Assembly: GCA_003586115.2 (NCBI GenBank)
Contig: QVOM02000126.1
Span: 58,057,362-58,121,361 of the forward strand
Source: Salvator merianae
Lineage: Eukaryota > Chordata > Lepidosauria > Squamata > Teiidae
Length of the DNA: 64,000 bases
Reading direction: 5' to 3'
Shown here in pieces: positions 47,101 through 59,408 of the stretch (the stretch's first letter is position 1; each line of letters opens with the position of its first letter). Under the pieces are notes generated by a model that saw only the letters and a list, made by a program, of their open reading frames with translations, searched no databases and was not told the DNA's origin. Position numbers and translations under genes: made by a program.

Positions 47101-49905
47101 TGCACCATGTGCATGATTTTTTTATTTTATTTTATTTTGCCACACATACTGCATGAGTGTTCCCATCATGCATCCTTGTGTGCTGGCCATCCTTCTCAAC
47201 ACCCACTACATGTTGCTGCAAGCAGGGTTTAGATGCATTATCAAACATGTGAGCAAAAGCCAGTTGACTCCTGGCCCATCCTTCATTTAAATAATACCCT
47301 CATGCCTCATACCACTATAGGGTAAAATAAATAATGAAACTATATTTGGGATAAATTCTCGTTTAAAAAATCACAGAATCTGCTCTTATCTCTTCAGGCC
47401 ATGGAGACAGATGGAATTTATGATTCGATGGCCATTTGGTCAGACAGGTCCTAAAGCATATGGTTTCTCATATTCTCCTTCACAGATCACTGCTTTGTTC
47501 TGGTGGAGGGCCTTGCACAGCTCAATGAAGCTATGAGCTATGCCATGGAGGATAATCCAAGATGGACAAATCATAGTGGAGAGTTTAGACTAAAAGTGAT
47601 CCATTGGGGAAGAAAGTGGCTATCCAGTCCAGTATTCTTGGGTCCATATACCTGCTGTAGCTGTGGTTGGGGGAGGATGCCATACATCAGAAATCAGTGG
47701 AAACAAAGTTCCATGTAACTGATCAACAAAAATTCATATTGTTGTGCCCTACAGTGTGCCATAAAGTCTTGGATTCATGATCTTTACATTCTGCCCATGG
47801 GCATTGATGTGATCTGTGATTAAAAGTGGTTTTGTGAGGATTCCCTCTATAAATACAGATGGTCAATATAGATCTAAAACCCAACATATGGTTTAGCCTC
47901 AAGGTACCACAAGTCAGTGAATGTTATTTTTCAGCCCATGTGAATGAAAAAAACACATGTACTTTAATGGTAGATTTGCAGACATCCCATATAAAATTCA
48001 TATTATTTGATCTTCACTATCTGGTTCAAGCAAGGTGGTGGAAGAGGGGAAAACAGCCTAAAATAAACCTAAAAGTCTCTTAAAAGCCAAGTGCAGATAT
48101 TGGTTAGTGCTGCATCTTTGGAGTGATACTCATCCTCACCAACCAGAAGATACTGACTCTAAATTTAAATCCTGTCTGATATACTGCCTGCTCTGATTGG
48201 CTACTATTTTTAGCCATCCCCCCCCCCCAGACTACTTCTGGCCAACAGTTGTCATAGGTGGTCCATCAGGCTCAGCCTGTGAAGATCACTTCATTAACAA
48301 TAATGCATTTAAGATCACACTCTCAACTGCAAACTTGTTTAAGAGCCATTCCACTAGGAACAGATTCAATTCCAGCTCCCTTGGCCTATGATGTTATTTC
48401 AGAGTGCTCCACACTATAGTTTAATGGAGCCACAGCATGAACAAGGCATCCAGGTTCTAACTGCAATGAATTTTAAAAGCTTCTATATGCTTCTTATCAC
48501 TCAATGCATCTCTACCAAAATGTGCACTGATAAAAGCATATCTCAACCAAGAGTCACTCCATGAAAAGATACACATTTATCCCGGCGAATAATTGAATTA
48601 TCTCCCCCATGAGTGTCATGTTCTGCATAATAAGACACATCAATCTAGAATTATTATTTCCTTTCATAATTCGTCTTCTTAGTTTTCATTGATCTCTTTC
48701 TTGAGCCTGCATCATTCTGAAACATCTGTGTTTCCCTTCAACTCACCATCAAGTCTTGTTTGAAAAGTCTGTAAATTCTGTGCTCCTCCAAAATATATAG
48801 ATAATTGATTCCAGGAGTGAGAGCCCACAACAAATCATAGAGCTGTAGTTTTGCTTGATTTAATGATGTACAGTGCTTTCTTAGGCAGAGATCAAAGACT
48901 GCAGTATTATTAACATTTATATGCCAGATTTTGAGGAGAAAAGGATAGAAAAATTTATACTTTGAGGTGGGGCGGATGTCTCTTTTGGAATGAAAAACAA
49001 AGTGGAATAAGGTTTTTTTTAAAAAAAAAAAGGATCAGGTGGATAAATTTATCTGAATGCTTCCTGATCAGCATTCTCAATGAACAATACTGTATAAAAG
49101 AACTTTATTCAGAATAAAACAAAATGAAAATAATTTGCTTAAGCACACACTGTGAAATGTAGCCAAGTGACTATATCTCTAGCCTAGATTTGTGGAATCT
49201 TCAAGGTACAGTTATATTCAAAATTAGGGAAAGTTTAATCATTTGCACATAATATTATGAAACAAGCTCAAAATCATCAATTAGCAATATCTGAACAGAA
49301 GTTTAAAAACAAAAATTGATGATAGAGGCATTACTGTATTAAAAATAGTATAGGAAATTGAACATACATATTTTAACAATGGTCTGGAATTATGCAATCA
49401 CAGCACATTCAGAAGCAAACTGCTAAGAATAGACAGCTTTTATTAAAAATCCTATGTGATGGTATTGTACTCCAGATTCATTATATAAAATGTTACGGAA
49501 TATCCAATCAACTTATTGGCATGGGTGCAACAACATTGATTATTATAAACATATATAGTGGTCATGTGAATACGTACAGCATTTTTGGTAATTAATATAA
49601 GATGAAATGCTAAGAATATTTCAGAAAAATATTACTCTATCTCCTGCACTATGTTCTTTGCATCTTATTAATGGTCTTTTCATATCCACTTCTAATAAAT
49701 AGCTATTCATTGTTTATTAATTGCTGTAAAAAAAGTAATTGTGCACGGATGGAAAGAAAAAAGCAGAAATTCAATTTGTAAATGGTACAACCACGTTGGG
49801 GAAGTATTTGTTAATGAATTTGTTTCACATCACAATCAAACACCTTTTTTTCCCCCAGAAATATAGAAACCCATTATTAATATAATTCCCATTTTGGACC
49901 AAGTA
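47101..49905. other. Intergenic DNA, AT-rich towards 49 kb
   Basis: A TTTTA run near 47,118-47,138 and a C-run near 48,218-48,227 are the only simple repeats. Frames such as 47,503-47,718 have no domain. From 48.5 kb the sequence is AT-rich without recognised repeats. Confidence 0.4.
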
Positions 49906-50040
49906 TATTTATTTATTTATTTATTTATTTAGGTAGTCAGTCATATTTATATCCCACCCTATATCCAAAGGTCTCAGGGCAGGTCACAACAGTAAAAACA
50001 AGTTTTTTAAAAAACCAAAACACTAAAAACTAGAACAGTG
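49906..50040 (-). mobile_element. L2-like LINE 3' tail with (TTTA)n
   Basis: A TTTA array at 49,906-49,931 is followed by TATTTATATCCCACCCTATA and GTCTCAGGGCAGGTCACAAC. On the minus strand that reads GTTGTGACCTGCCCTGAGAC, the same tail type as at 52,960, 56,430 and 56,745. It is a short 3' fragment only. Confidence 0.6.
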
Positions 50041-51419
50041 CTTGAAAGTGAGAAGGAAAAGTTGTTTCCTCAGCAAAGGCCAGGGTAAATAGATGTGCAG
50101 TTCAGTCTCTTCTGCAATGTTAGTGGATTAATGGATTTGTGTATCTTAATATGATAAATAGGTATGATATTGTTTCTAATAATCATAGACAGATGTTTTC
50201 TACATTTAGATAACTTATTAATTATTAATTATACAAATTCATTTTTGTAGATACATTGACTTTTATATTCTTGGATAAAATTTATTTACTGGATTATTAT
50301 TTTGTAAAATGCTATGATTTTTTTTTTTTGTAACTGCAATGATTTTACTCAATAAAGTTAAAAAAGAGAGAGAGATCTGAATAATTTCAAGTAAATGGAA
50401 CTTGAATAGTGCAATTGCATGCACAGTCAGAAGTTCCACTGAATTCAGTGAGTCTTATTCAGAGACAGACAAGCTTGCAAGAAATTTCAGATTCAAATAT
50501 TCTGAAATTCACTGGTATGCTAGCATTAAAAAAAAATAAATCTGAAGATTAGTTACCATTCTACTTACTATTGGATGGCTCAACCAATCATAAAATCTAA
50601 GAGTGGATTATTCTTTTCCGAAAGAAAAGCTGTACTTTTAAAATAATCTTAAGGGGAAAAAAGAATATACAGAAGGGAGCAGCAGGGCACGGACTGGGAC
50701 CGAGATGGCAGTCCAGGGTGGGCAAGGAAGGCTTCTTTTGATCAAAATGTGGATCTGGAAGATTAAAGGAGGCTTGCAATTGGAGCCTGGCCTGCATCCC
50801 ACCACCCTGGCAGAAGAGTTCCAAAAGCCATCAGAGGGAAGAAAGCTTGCATTTATTTATTTGTCTGCTGCTCCTTCTAAATGATGGAAGTAATATTCAT
50901 GCCCCAGTGTCAGTTTTTCCACACAATAAACACAATATCCATGTGAGATAGATTAGGTGAGGGATGTGCCGAACTGCAGTCCATTGAAGCACAGCTGCAG
51001 TTTGAGACCCAGACTGCAGTGAGATGCCTGGAACTGCACTTAGGGGCCTGACCATGCTTCAGAAAGGTGTGAGTCACTTAAAGGTACCAAGGAGAGCACA
51101 GGGTTGCCAAGTAATGCATCTGACGGTCCTGGGCTTCTGACTGTAGCTTGGGCACAGGGAAACATTAGCATTTAAATAATGTTTTTTTAAAAAGTGGTGG
51201 CATTTCCCCACAGCAGTGCATGAGGCCATCAAATTGGATTGCGGGGAAAGTGAGTATTTTCTCTGGCAGCAGTGAAATTCCTGGATGATGGATCCAGTGC
51301 TGTGTCAGCACAGACAACACCAAACAGTGCCTGTACCAGCACAGCAAAAAACACGCTGCATTTTAAGTGGATGTTGGAGCAGCAATTGGTACTCTGCTTT
51401 TGGTGCTTGAAAATGTTAT
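50041..51419. other. Intergenic DNA with repeat traces
   Basis: At 50,738-50,810 GATCAAAATGTGG matches the repeat at 12.05 kb. At 50,960-51,025 GGATGTGCCGAACTGCAGTC resembles AGAGATGT-type palindromic repeats. Borders cannot be set. Confidence 0.35.
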
Positions 51420-51935
51420 TTATTTATTGAAAACAATTCTATAACACTTATCGTTTTAAAAACAACAACAATAACCTCACAGTGGTTTACAAGAGAGATT
51501 AAAAACAAGGGTAAAACTACACATACCAAAACTAGCAATTAAAAGCACATTAAAAACTGGGTATGTCAGGGAAAGGAAGAAACATTCTCACAGAGAATGC
51601 TTGATTAAAGAGATAGGTGTTTAGAGCACCTAAAAGTTCTAGGTATAGGAGCCTCACAAATAGCAAAATGGAAGGCATTCCACAGAGAAGGTGCTACCAC
51701 AGAGAAGGCCCAACTGTGAGCCATCATAAGATGGCATCCTGCATTTCATGGAGCCCTCAGAAAGTAGTAAGTCTTTTCCAGATGATCTCATGGCTGTTCC
51801 AAGGTTGTAACAAGCGAGTCATTCTTTAAGGTACCATGGTCTCAAGTTGTTTATGGCCGTCCATGCCAGTAATAGAACCTTCACCCTGGTCTTGTAGCTA
51901 ACTGGCAACCAGTGCAGTTGCCTAAGCACATTAAA
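51420..51935 (-). mobile_element. L2-like LINE, ORF2 C-terminus and 3' end
   Basis: Reading the minus strand from about 51,925 gives LRQLHWLPVSYKTRVKVLL, the LHWLPV block near the end of L2-type ORF2. Decayed sequence follows down to an AT-rich tail near 51,430. Stops and shifts have destroyed the frame. Confidence 0.7.
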
Positions 51936-52955
51936 ATATACAAAAACTTTTACATCAATACAAAAGAATATAAAAATACATTATATTATATTTAAAAAAT
52001 ACACTAAAGTAAGACAATTAAAACTATAACAACCAGTCTTGCTTTTTAAAAAGTGTGCTGGGAAACAAACTCCAAACTCTGACAAATGATGTTAATATAT
52101 GTGATGCTTGTGCCTCATAGTCTGTATTTTTTTTTCAATTTTGTTATTGACTATGGATAGATAATTGATAAATAAATAGATAAATACATACATAACATGC
52201 ATACAGATAGAGATGAATAAAGATGATTTGGTGGGTGAATCTTTCTTGAATCCTCATCCTCAAGACCTACAAAATCCTACCAGCCCTATTAAGTCCAATG
52301 ACCATCAAACCATAATCAAACATCAGTTTCTGTTTACTATAATGGTGTCCTTGTTGATTGGCTTAACCAGACCTTTCAAGCAACCCTTGAGAGCTGACAG
52401 AAATGTCTTTAGGTTAATTTACATTTCTATCATTTTGGCTAGGAAAAAAATTTGCTTCATCTTTCTATGGACAAATAAAGTTTCAAAATTGTAACTAAAC
52501 CTTTACAGAAGGTAACTCTCTTTGAAAGCAATACTGTATCTACTGTACATGGAAATATGTAGAGTACTACAGTGCACAAAGTAACTTTGGCAACAGGCTA
52601 TTCATGATTCTTGGACCTACGCCTAGAATAAATATTTCTAACTCAACTTCACATAGGCATTTTTGGCTTAAATATAAAGGTTCTCAGCAAGCAATATATC
52701 CAGCTTCAATTTTCCTTATGCATCCTGCAGACATCAATCTCTTATTTGAACTCTGTATCTAAAAACCTCATGTAACAATTTGGTGTTTTGTGAACATGCA
52801 CTCCCTCCTGCCTTTTTTTAAACCCTCTAATTATAAGAATTTGCAGGTTGAATTTTAAATCTGAAAAGGGGGGTGGCAGGACTCCTACAATTTACTATTA
52901 TACAAAGCATGTTTTATTCTGTTTTTATCAGTCTGTTGTTTTTTTTTAATTGAGT
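51936..52955. other. Intergenic DNA
   Basis: The frame at 52,213-52,494 has no domain. AT-rich, nothing recognised. Confidence 0.4.
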
Positions 52956-53040
52956 GTTGTGATCTGCCCTGGGACCTGGGTGGGACAAGGAAGGAAGGAA
53001 GGAAGGAAGGAAGGAAGGAAGGAAGGAAGGAAGGAAGGAA

Positions 53041-53118
<78 letters not shown>

Positions 53119-53120
53119 AA
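52956..53120 (+). repeat. L2-like tail leading into (GGAA)n(GAAA)n
   Basis: GTTGTGATCTGCCCTGGGAC is an L2-like 3' end, and directly after TGGGACAAGG starts a GGAA array that switches to GAAA near 53,043. The microsatellite probably grew from the LINE tail. The 82-codon FFLS frame is its translation. Confidence 0.85.
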
Positions 53121-53765
53121 ACTATATGGTTAAAAAAACTATAAATATAGATTATGTACACATTCCTCAGGGCATTTAGCACCTGATTCTTCAAAGTATT
53201 TGATTTCTGAAGTCTTTAGACTTCAGTATTTTCAGTATTCTGTAAAAATGCTACCAATCTTCACCACATCTTCACATAGCATTATTAGGCCCACAGCATG
53301 GAACAACTAATGCAATAAAGCATCATGTTACTGTTTGTTTGTTTGTACTGCCTTGTAAAAGAAGCAGTTAAAAATATAAACCAAGGGATAGGGCTGGAAA
53401 AGGACAACTGTAGCAAGCTAGTTCCTGACATCTGTTGGTAGCACAGCTTTGAGTTCTGATGACTTTTGACAGCAACAGCAAAGTTGATTTTCCCCCAGCA
53501 TGATGGCTTGAAAAGAGGCAATCATATGAACCAAGAAAACAATTCAGAACTATCAACTCACTGCCAGATAACCATCCTTTTTAGGATGAAGCAGAACACA
53601 GACATGCAAAGGACAAGATTTCCTAATGCTATTTAAATTTTCTTCTCCGCAGATTTAGGAATTTGCCTATGGCTTCATGGTTTGCTTTTGTTCTGCTCAG
53701 TTGCATCAGAAGAGCTCCAGATGGTTTATCTCAACCATGTTTGGGATACCTCCCAAGCACTTTGA
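53121..53765. other. Intergenic DNA
   Basis: Nothing recognised. The frames at 53,285-53,556 have no domain. Confidence 0.4.
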
Positions 53766-53970
53766 CTAAATTAGGCTTCACAGGATATTGGGGAGGGGGT
53801 GTCCCAAAGTTCTTCCCAGCAAAACACTTCCTCTTATCTTCTCCAGATTTTGGATGTGAGCCAAAGAAAGACCAAATAACTTGGCCAAAGCCATGTGGGA
53901 AGTCTATTGGTAGAGAATGAAATTGAACCCAGGTTTTTGGCAATCTAGCCAGCAAACTTGTGGCTTCCCT
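53766..53970. repeat. Degenerate SINE-like repeat, copy 1
   Basis: ACTTCCTCTTATCTTCTCCAG, GATTTTGGATGTGAGCC, AGAAAGACCAAATAACTTGG and AACCCAGGTTTTTGGCAA occur in the same order at 58,160-58,280. ATTGAACCCAGG resembles the internal region of tRNA-derived SINEs. The family is not certain. Confidence 0.5.
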
Positions 53971-54328
53971 CATTTCTTAGGTTGCTGCAGATAGCCAGAA
54001 GCTTGAGGAATACATGACAGTTTGTACCGCTGCGCTAGATTAACTGTTAAAACTATGGGAACAAATCACCCTTCCCACTAAAACCAAGGAAATGCTAAAG
54101 CAGAATCCTTCGCAAATTGAAAGCTGCATCTTAGTCATGCAGGTTTACCTAAATGTGGCAAAAAGAATTTATGGCTCTTGTATTCAGATTGCTGTTCCTT
54201 CACTCATAATCACATTAAATTACAGCTTAGCAGTAGAGCGTAAAATAAATATGCTAAAAATAAATTTTTAATTGGGAAGAAAGTGACCTGCTCTTGGAAT
54301 GTATGTATCTAGCTCTAACAAGTAGGGA
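53971..54328. other. Intergenic DNA
   Basis: Nothing recognised in this stretch. Confidence 0.4.
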
Positions 54329-54832
54329 AAGGGCCTTTCTGCAGTTATCTTTGGTCTGGAATAAGAGCCCCTGCAGTCCTCTTTTGGACCTCATCTCTGC
54401 ACATATTAGCTCAAAACAGAAAGGCCTTGCCCAGCACTGGTACTCTTTGTTTCCTTTAGATGAAGTGTGATCCAGATCAAGAGGCCCTTGATCTGGATTA
54501 AACAGATCTACCAGCATACCAGTGAGGATGATCTCGATCACTTTTCTTGGACTATCATGGGACTCATTTTGATGGCACACCAAAGTACACCACTGAAATG
54601 GGTCTCCCAGTGCCTCTGAGGCTAGGAACTTTCAATTCCAGCCCTTTGGCACCCTCAGAGGCTGGCCTCAAAGCTTGTGTGAGCTTCGGGGTCAGGGAAA
54701 TGGCTTATCTGAACCTGTGCCATCATGCAGATGGCACTGTTCCAAACCACACTTTGCCATATTTCAGATCAGTGGGCCTTGCTGGTCCAGGCACGCTAGC
54801 CCAGAACAAGGTATGTTAAGTACAGAAAGACA
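54329..54832. mobile_element. Family 1 TIR element, about 504 bp, best copy
   Basis: The left end AAGGGCCTTTCTGCAG pairs with the right end GTTAAGTACAGAAAGACA. Internal blocks in order are GTCCTCTTTTGGACCTC, GATCTGGATTAAACAGATC, ATTTTGATGGCACACC, ACCACTGAAATGGG, GCCTCTGAGGCTAGGAAC and CTCAAAGCTTGTGTGAGC. It is the clearest reference copy for the family. The 90-codon and 109-codon frames in it are not conserved in other copies. Confidence 0.7.
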
Positions 54833-54889
54833 CAAAGTCTTTAGCTCTTTTGGGAGATCATAAGTCCTGTGGTAATTCTACCTAACCTC

Positions 54890-55420
54890 TACCTGAAGTA
54901 AGATGTGATTGACGATCAGTTAAAGGAACACCAAGAATGAGCTCAAGGTGGTCATTCTGCAACTCCCTCCCACCCTCCCTGCCAGGACTACACCCAGAGG
55001 AAGCTAAACATCAGAGTCCTGGGTGAAGAGATATGTTTTAACAAGGCACTAAAAACCATATAATGTAAGCATCTAGCAATCCTCCAGAGGCCACCACAAA
55101 AAAGACCCTCTTGTATGTCCCTACCTCTTGCACCACTGAGAGAGGAGGATCTGCAAGAAGGTCATCTCCTTAAGATCTCAATACCCAGGCAGGTCAATAT
55201 GGGAGATGACGTCCCTTCAGATAACCAGGACCCAAGCTGTTTGGGACTTTGTATGTTAACCGACACCTTGAGTTAGGCTCAGTAGTGAATAAGCAACCAG
55301 TGCAGATCTTTCAGGACTGGCATGATGTGCATTTTCTAGCTTCTGGAACATTTTGAAGGGTAACCCCTCATAGAGCACATTACAGTAGTCTAATCTGGAG
55401 GCTACCAGATTAGCTGGTGA
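54890..55420 (-). mobile_element. L2-like LINE, ORF2 C-terminal remnant
   Basis: On the minus strand near 55,310 the translation reads VLKDLHWLLIHY, a decayed LHWLPV block. Downstream the sequence decays over several hundred bases. Stops are frequent and no long frame survives. The boundaries are estimates. Confidence 0.55.
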
Positions 55421-56057
55421 ACCAATCAGAGATGGAGGTAGGCACTCCTGACTACTGATACCACATGGGTCTCTACTAATCTAAGTCAATGGCACCCTAG
55501 AGATTTGAGCCAGCCTTGTAAATCAGAGGCGCTGTAGAGGGGAGGCCCAGACTAAGAATAAATCAGTGATGCTACAGAAGGAAAACCCAGTCAACCGGTG
55601 CATCAAGGGTGCTGTGGTTTAGTGGAGTAAGACAAGAGTGCCACAGAAGCCAAAGTACATAACTGAGGTCTTCTAGAAATGCTTCAGACACAGATAAAAA
55701 TGTACTTTGCAGAGGTAGGTCTTGCTTCCTTTCTTAAGGTCTGTAACAAATTCATGACATGCAACAGTGCATAATTTCTGGCATCGCACCTTTTTATCTT
55801 TTTACCATTTGCCTGTTTTAGAAGATCACACTATGCCACAAATATCTTCATGTTACCGGTGACCATTAATTGCAATTCTATTCTGAGCCACTCTCATTAT
55901 TTGCCCAAGGACCAATAATTTTGATATGTGAATAACTTGTTCTTTTTATTTTGCAATCAATTTGCATTTATATCTTTTATTACATACTTGACAATTAGTT
56001 TATTGTTTAATGTTGTATTGCAATGATACTGCATTTGATGGAGCATTACAATAAGCA
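55421..56057. other. Intergenic DNA
   Basis: Possibly upstream L2-derived sequence to about 55,650. AT-rich afterwards. Confidence 0.35.
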
Positions 56058-56159
56058 TTGTTAAAATTAAAGAATAGAGAAGGGGAAAAAAGAAAAGGAC
56101 TGCTTCCCAACATATTGTCACCCTTTACAAACCATGTAAATGCAGAAAACTTTATACAA

Positions 56160-56490
56160 AGGATGGCTCTATCGGCTTATGTTACCATTATTGTCATCTT
56201 TGTGGCCTTTTCTGTGGTGGTCCCCAGACTTGGGAACAACATCCCTCTGGAGTCTTGCCAGGTGCCTTCATTACATGGGTTTTGGTGCCTTATTAAAACA
56301 CATCTTTTACCTAGGCTTTGATGTTTAGATTTCTCTAAGTGCTGTCCTGCCAGGGAGGGAGGGAGGGAGAGTTATATTTTAAATAGGTTTTAGGAATATT
56401 CTATACATTTTATTTTTTTATTGTTGTGAGTCACTCTGGGACCTTCTAAAGAAGGGCAGGATATAAACCCTTAAATGCTTAAATCCTTAA
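56160..56490 (+). mobile_element. L2-like LINE, ORF2 C-terminus and 3' tail
   Basis: A frame here ends with AFSVVVPRLGNNIPLESCQ and CLIKTHLLPRL, the typical closing block of L2-type ORF2. After a GGGA-rich run the 3' end GTTGTGAGTCACTCTGGGACC and AGGGCAGGATATAAA follows. Only this last part of the element is present. Confidence 0.75.
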
Positions 56491-56639
56491 ATCCCTGCAG
56501 CCCCTTTTTATGTGATGAAGAACAGGCATCTACTGCTGACTAGGAACCCCCTTGGCTACTCCTCATCGGCAATGGTGGAGTCAGAAGAAGCATAGGAACA
56601 CAATGTGTACCATATTTTCTCTAAACTTATTGCCTAATT

Positions 56640-56818
56640 TTTGCATCCACTCTGGCCTCGGGCTGAAGGAACAGCATCCCTTCCCAATGCAGGCACTGTT
56701 TCTGTTTTAGCTAATTTATTTTATCTGTTTATGTAGTAGGTTTATTGTGACGCACCCTGAGACCTTTGAGGGTAGGGTGGGATAAAAATACAAACAAATA
56801 AATAAATAAATAAATAAC
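56640..56818 (+). mobile_element. L2-like 3' tail with (AAAT)n
   Basis: ATTGTGACGCACCCTGAGACC and AGGGTAGGGTGGGATAAAAA form an L2-like end, followed at once by AAATAAATAAAT units to 56,817. The coding region is mostly lost. Confidence 0.65.
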
Positions 56819-57747
56819 CAAATTACTTACTGCAAAATTCAACAATGCAGCTTGAGTTGGAGGCTGTAAAATTAATTCTGAACTCAATTTTGCACTCCTT
56901 GAACATAAAATATAAACTAGAATATTCTATCACCATGATATTTTCTGTTCGACTCTACATGATAGCTACGCTTTTCTGTGTATACATACGAGCAAATTTT
57001 TCACTCTTTAGTGCATTTTCTTCTCCAAATGTCGCCAGAGAACCATATCAGCTATCCAGTCCTGCAAATCAGGAGTAAATTTGTTCTTCCAGAGCATCTT
57101 AACAGTGTTCAGATAATGCCACACCTAGGAAACATAACCCCCCCCCCTCAAAAAAAGCATGAACATCAGTAATGGACATGTACTAAATTTCAGTGCCAAA
57201 TGTTACAATTATTAGACACATCCACACCATGAGAAGAAATTCCACATCCATGCTTCTTTGCCAAATATTAGGGGGCTGAAACCATCCCTTATTCAACACT
57301 CAGTGGCATGTCCAGGCTGTGGCTACTTTGCCCCTACTTGCTCCCTCTGGAACCCCCATAGGTATGGAAGTGGAGTCACACTGGACTTGCTCTCAATTGT
57401 CACACCCCTATGCACCAGCTTTCAGGGTGGCATGAGATCTGCTAGAATTTAGGTATCTTGAAATATCAGACTATTTAACATTGTTTTAGCACATCCTTTA
57501 TGGAAACATTATCCTTGTAATGGCTGACAGTATTTAAATACATCTTTTATGGCAATATTCTTATGCCTTCATTGTGGCACTGTCAATGCATCCTGAGTAT
57601 GCAGAATCCATGCACCCCTAGACACTCATGGCACAGTGAATATGCTGGAAGGACAGGAGGACCCCACACTCATCCAGCAGCCATTCAACCAGTAGAGCCC
57701 TGTAAAGGGAGAGCAGGATTAAGCACTCTGCCACGGTGCTTACTCCC
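56819..57747. other. Intergenic DNA
   Basis: A C-run at about 57,139-57,148. Around 57,300-57,430 GTGGCATGTCCAGGC may be an old TIR repeat piece. Frames have no domain. Confidence 0.35.
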
Positions 57748-57884
57748 AGGCTTCATCCAGACATGGCTTAGTTATTCTGCTATGTTTGGATATTCGGGAA
57801 TAAAGCATGGATATTCCACAATATTTATGTTTATTCCGGAATATCCAAATATAGCAGAATAAATAAGGAATGTCCGAGTGCAGT
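57748..57884. mobile_element. Palindromic MITE, about 137 bp
   Basis: The left arm AGGCTTCATCCAGACATGG continues into TTATTCTGCTATGTTTGG. The right arm, read from the other strand, has TTATTCTGCTATATTTGG followed by ATATTCC. The centre AATAAAGCATGGATATTCC is the same as in the 8.18-kb element. The two halves match over about 45 bp. Non-coding. Confidence 0.75.
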
Positions 57885-58109
57885 ACCAGTCTGTCACCAC
57901 TGTTGCTGCAGACGCAACTTATCTTAAGTTGTGGCTGTCTTTGCCCTCCTTCAACAAACACAGGAACTGGCTCACTTCTTAGCAGGCCACTCTTCTTACT
58001 GTACTGAGCAACATCTCTCATGTTTGAATGTTGCCAGCAACCCTCAGCCAGATCCTGCCAGATTCTCATTTAACGTTTTGCACAAAATAGTACAATGGAA
58101 CCCATTAAA

Positions 58110-58310
58110 AAAAAAAAAAACAGAGGGGGCAAGAAGGTATCCAAGTTCTCTTCCAAGCCTAACACTTCTCCTCTTATCTTTTACTGATTTTGGATATGAA
58201 CCACAGAAAGACTCAGTAACTTGGCAGAAAACCCATGTGGGAAATTGGTGATAGCAAATGAAATTCAACCCAGGTTTTTGGCAAACAGACATTTCCTCCT
58301 CATTGCCACA
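58110..58310. repeat. Degenerate SINE-like repeat, copy 2
   Basis: ACTTCTCCTCTTATC, GATTTTGGATATGAACC, AGAAAGACTCAGTAACTTGG and AACCCAGGTTTTTGGCAA match copy 1 at 53.8 kb with many substitutions. An A-run of 15 lies just upstream, at about 58,107-58,121. Confidence 0.5.
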
Positions 58311-58734
58311 GTTAATCAGAAGTATGCACAATATGAGCTGTGTGCATCTGAGAAGCTGTGCTGACAACTTTTCCTAGTCTTGCCTAAACTTATTTGGCTG
58401 TCTTCAAATTCTCTCATACATTTTCCTGGGGCGGGAGGGAGAAGGAAATTTCCAAACCCATCCAGGTTTTGCTTCAGAGTATGGGGACAATTCTACTTTG
58501 GTTTGAATTTTAAAGAGTACAAATTTCAAATACTGAAGGAGACTACCTTCCAATATACTAGATTATCTGCATTTTAAAGTCATCTAGCACTGTGTTGCTT
58601 CGGTGAGAAATTTGTCCTAATTAATCAACATTAATTCAATATCTCAGACAAATTAAGTCAATTCAAAATGTCAGCAGCTCAGCTGGAACACAAACAGATA
58701 TAGTAAGAGAAGATTTAAGATTATAAAATCTATT
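58311..58734. other. Intergenic DNA
   Basis: Nothing recognised in this stretch. Confidence 0.4.
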
Positions 58735-59295
58735 TATTTATTTAAAATCTTGCTATACCTCTTCATCAAATCAATCAAATCTTGATTGCAACCAAACTTA
58801 AAAACAACGTTAAAAAGACAGCAGGACAACGTTAAGACAATGTTAAAACATCAGGATATAAAACGTTATTAAAAATCGCATGGTGGCCATGAGACGGATG
58901 TTCATGCACTCCAGGAATGCCCAGATGAGTCAGTTTTCAACAGGCACCTAAAAATTATCATAGTAGGTGCCTCAAGAATATCTGAAGGGAAAGCATTCCA
59001 GAGTGCAGACACCACTGCAGAGAGGGCCCCACTGAAGGAAATGGCAAAATGACATGCAGTGATTGATGGTACCCACAGCATCATTTGATGATGGTACCCA
59101 CAGCAGAATATCGTTAAATGATTGCAACATTCTTACTGATCTATATTGGGGAAAGTGATCTAGCAAGTACTCTGCTCCCAATCTGTTTAGGGCCTTATAT
59201 ATCAACCCTAAGACTTTCAGTCTAGCCCAGTAGCTGATTGACAACCAAAGCAACTGTGTAAATATAGGCATTATGTGTGCATAAACAGGCACACC
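58735..59295 (-). mobile_element. L2-like LINE, ORF2 C-terminal fragment
   Basis: The minus strand encodes LLWLSISYWARLKVLGLIYKAL (shown in part as LKVLGLIYKALNRLGAEYL), the LHWLPV-to-YKAL block of L2-type ORF2. Decayed sequence follows down to about 58,740. Part of one 106-codon frame is therefore real LINE sequence, but the protein is truncated and mutated. Confidence 0.75.
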
Positions 59296-59361
59296 AACCT
59301 TGCAGAGAGGAGATGCTAAACTCTACCAGATGGTGATCTGATCATGGCAGCAGGGAAACTT

Positions 59362-59408
59362 CACACACACACACATGCACACACACACCACAGAGAGAGA
59401 GAGAGAAA
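59362..59408. repeat. (CA)n/(GA)n compound microsatellite
   Basis: CA units with one ATG interruption pass into GA units. Confidence 0.92.
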
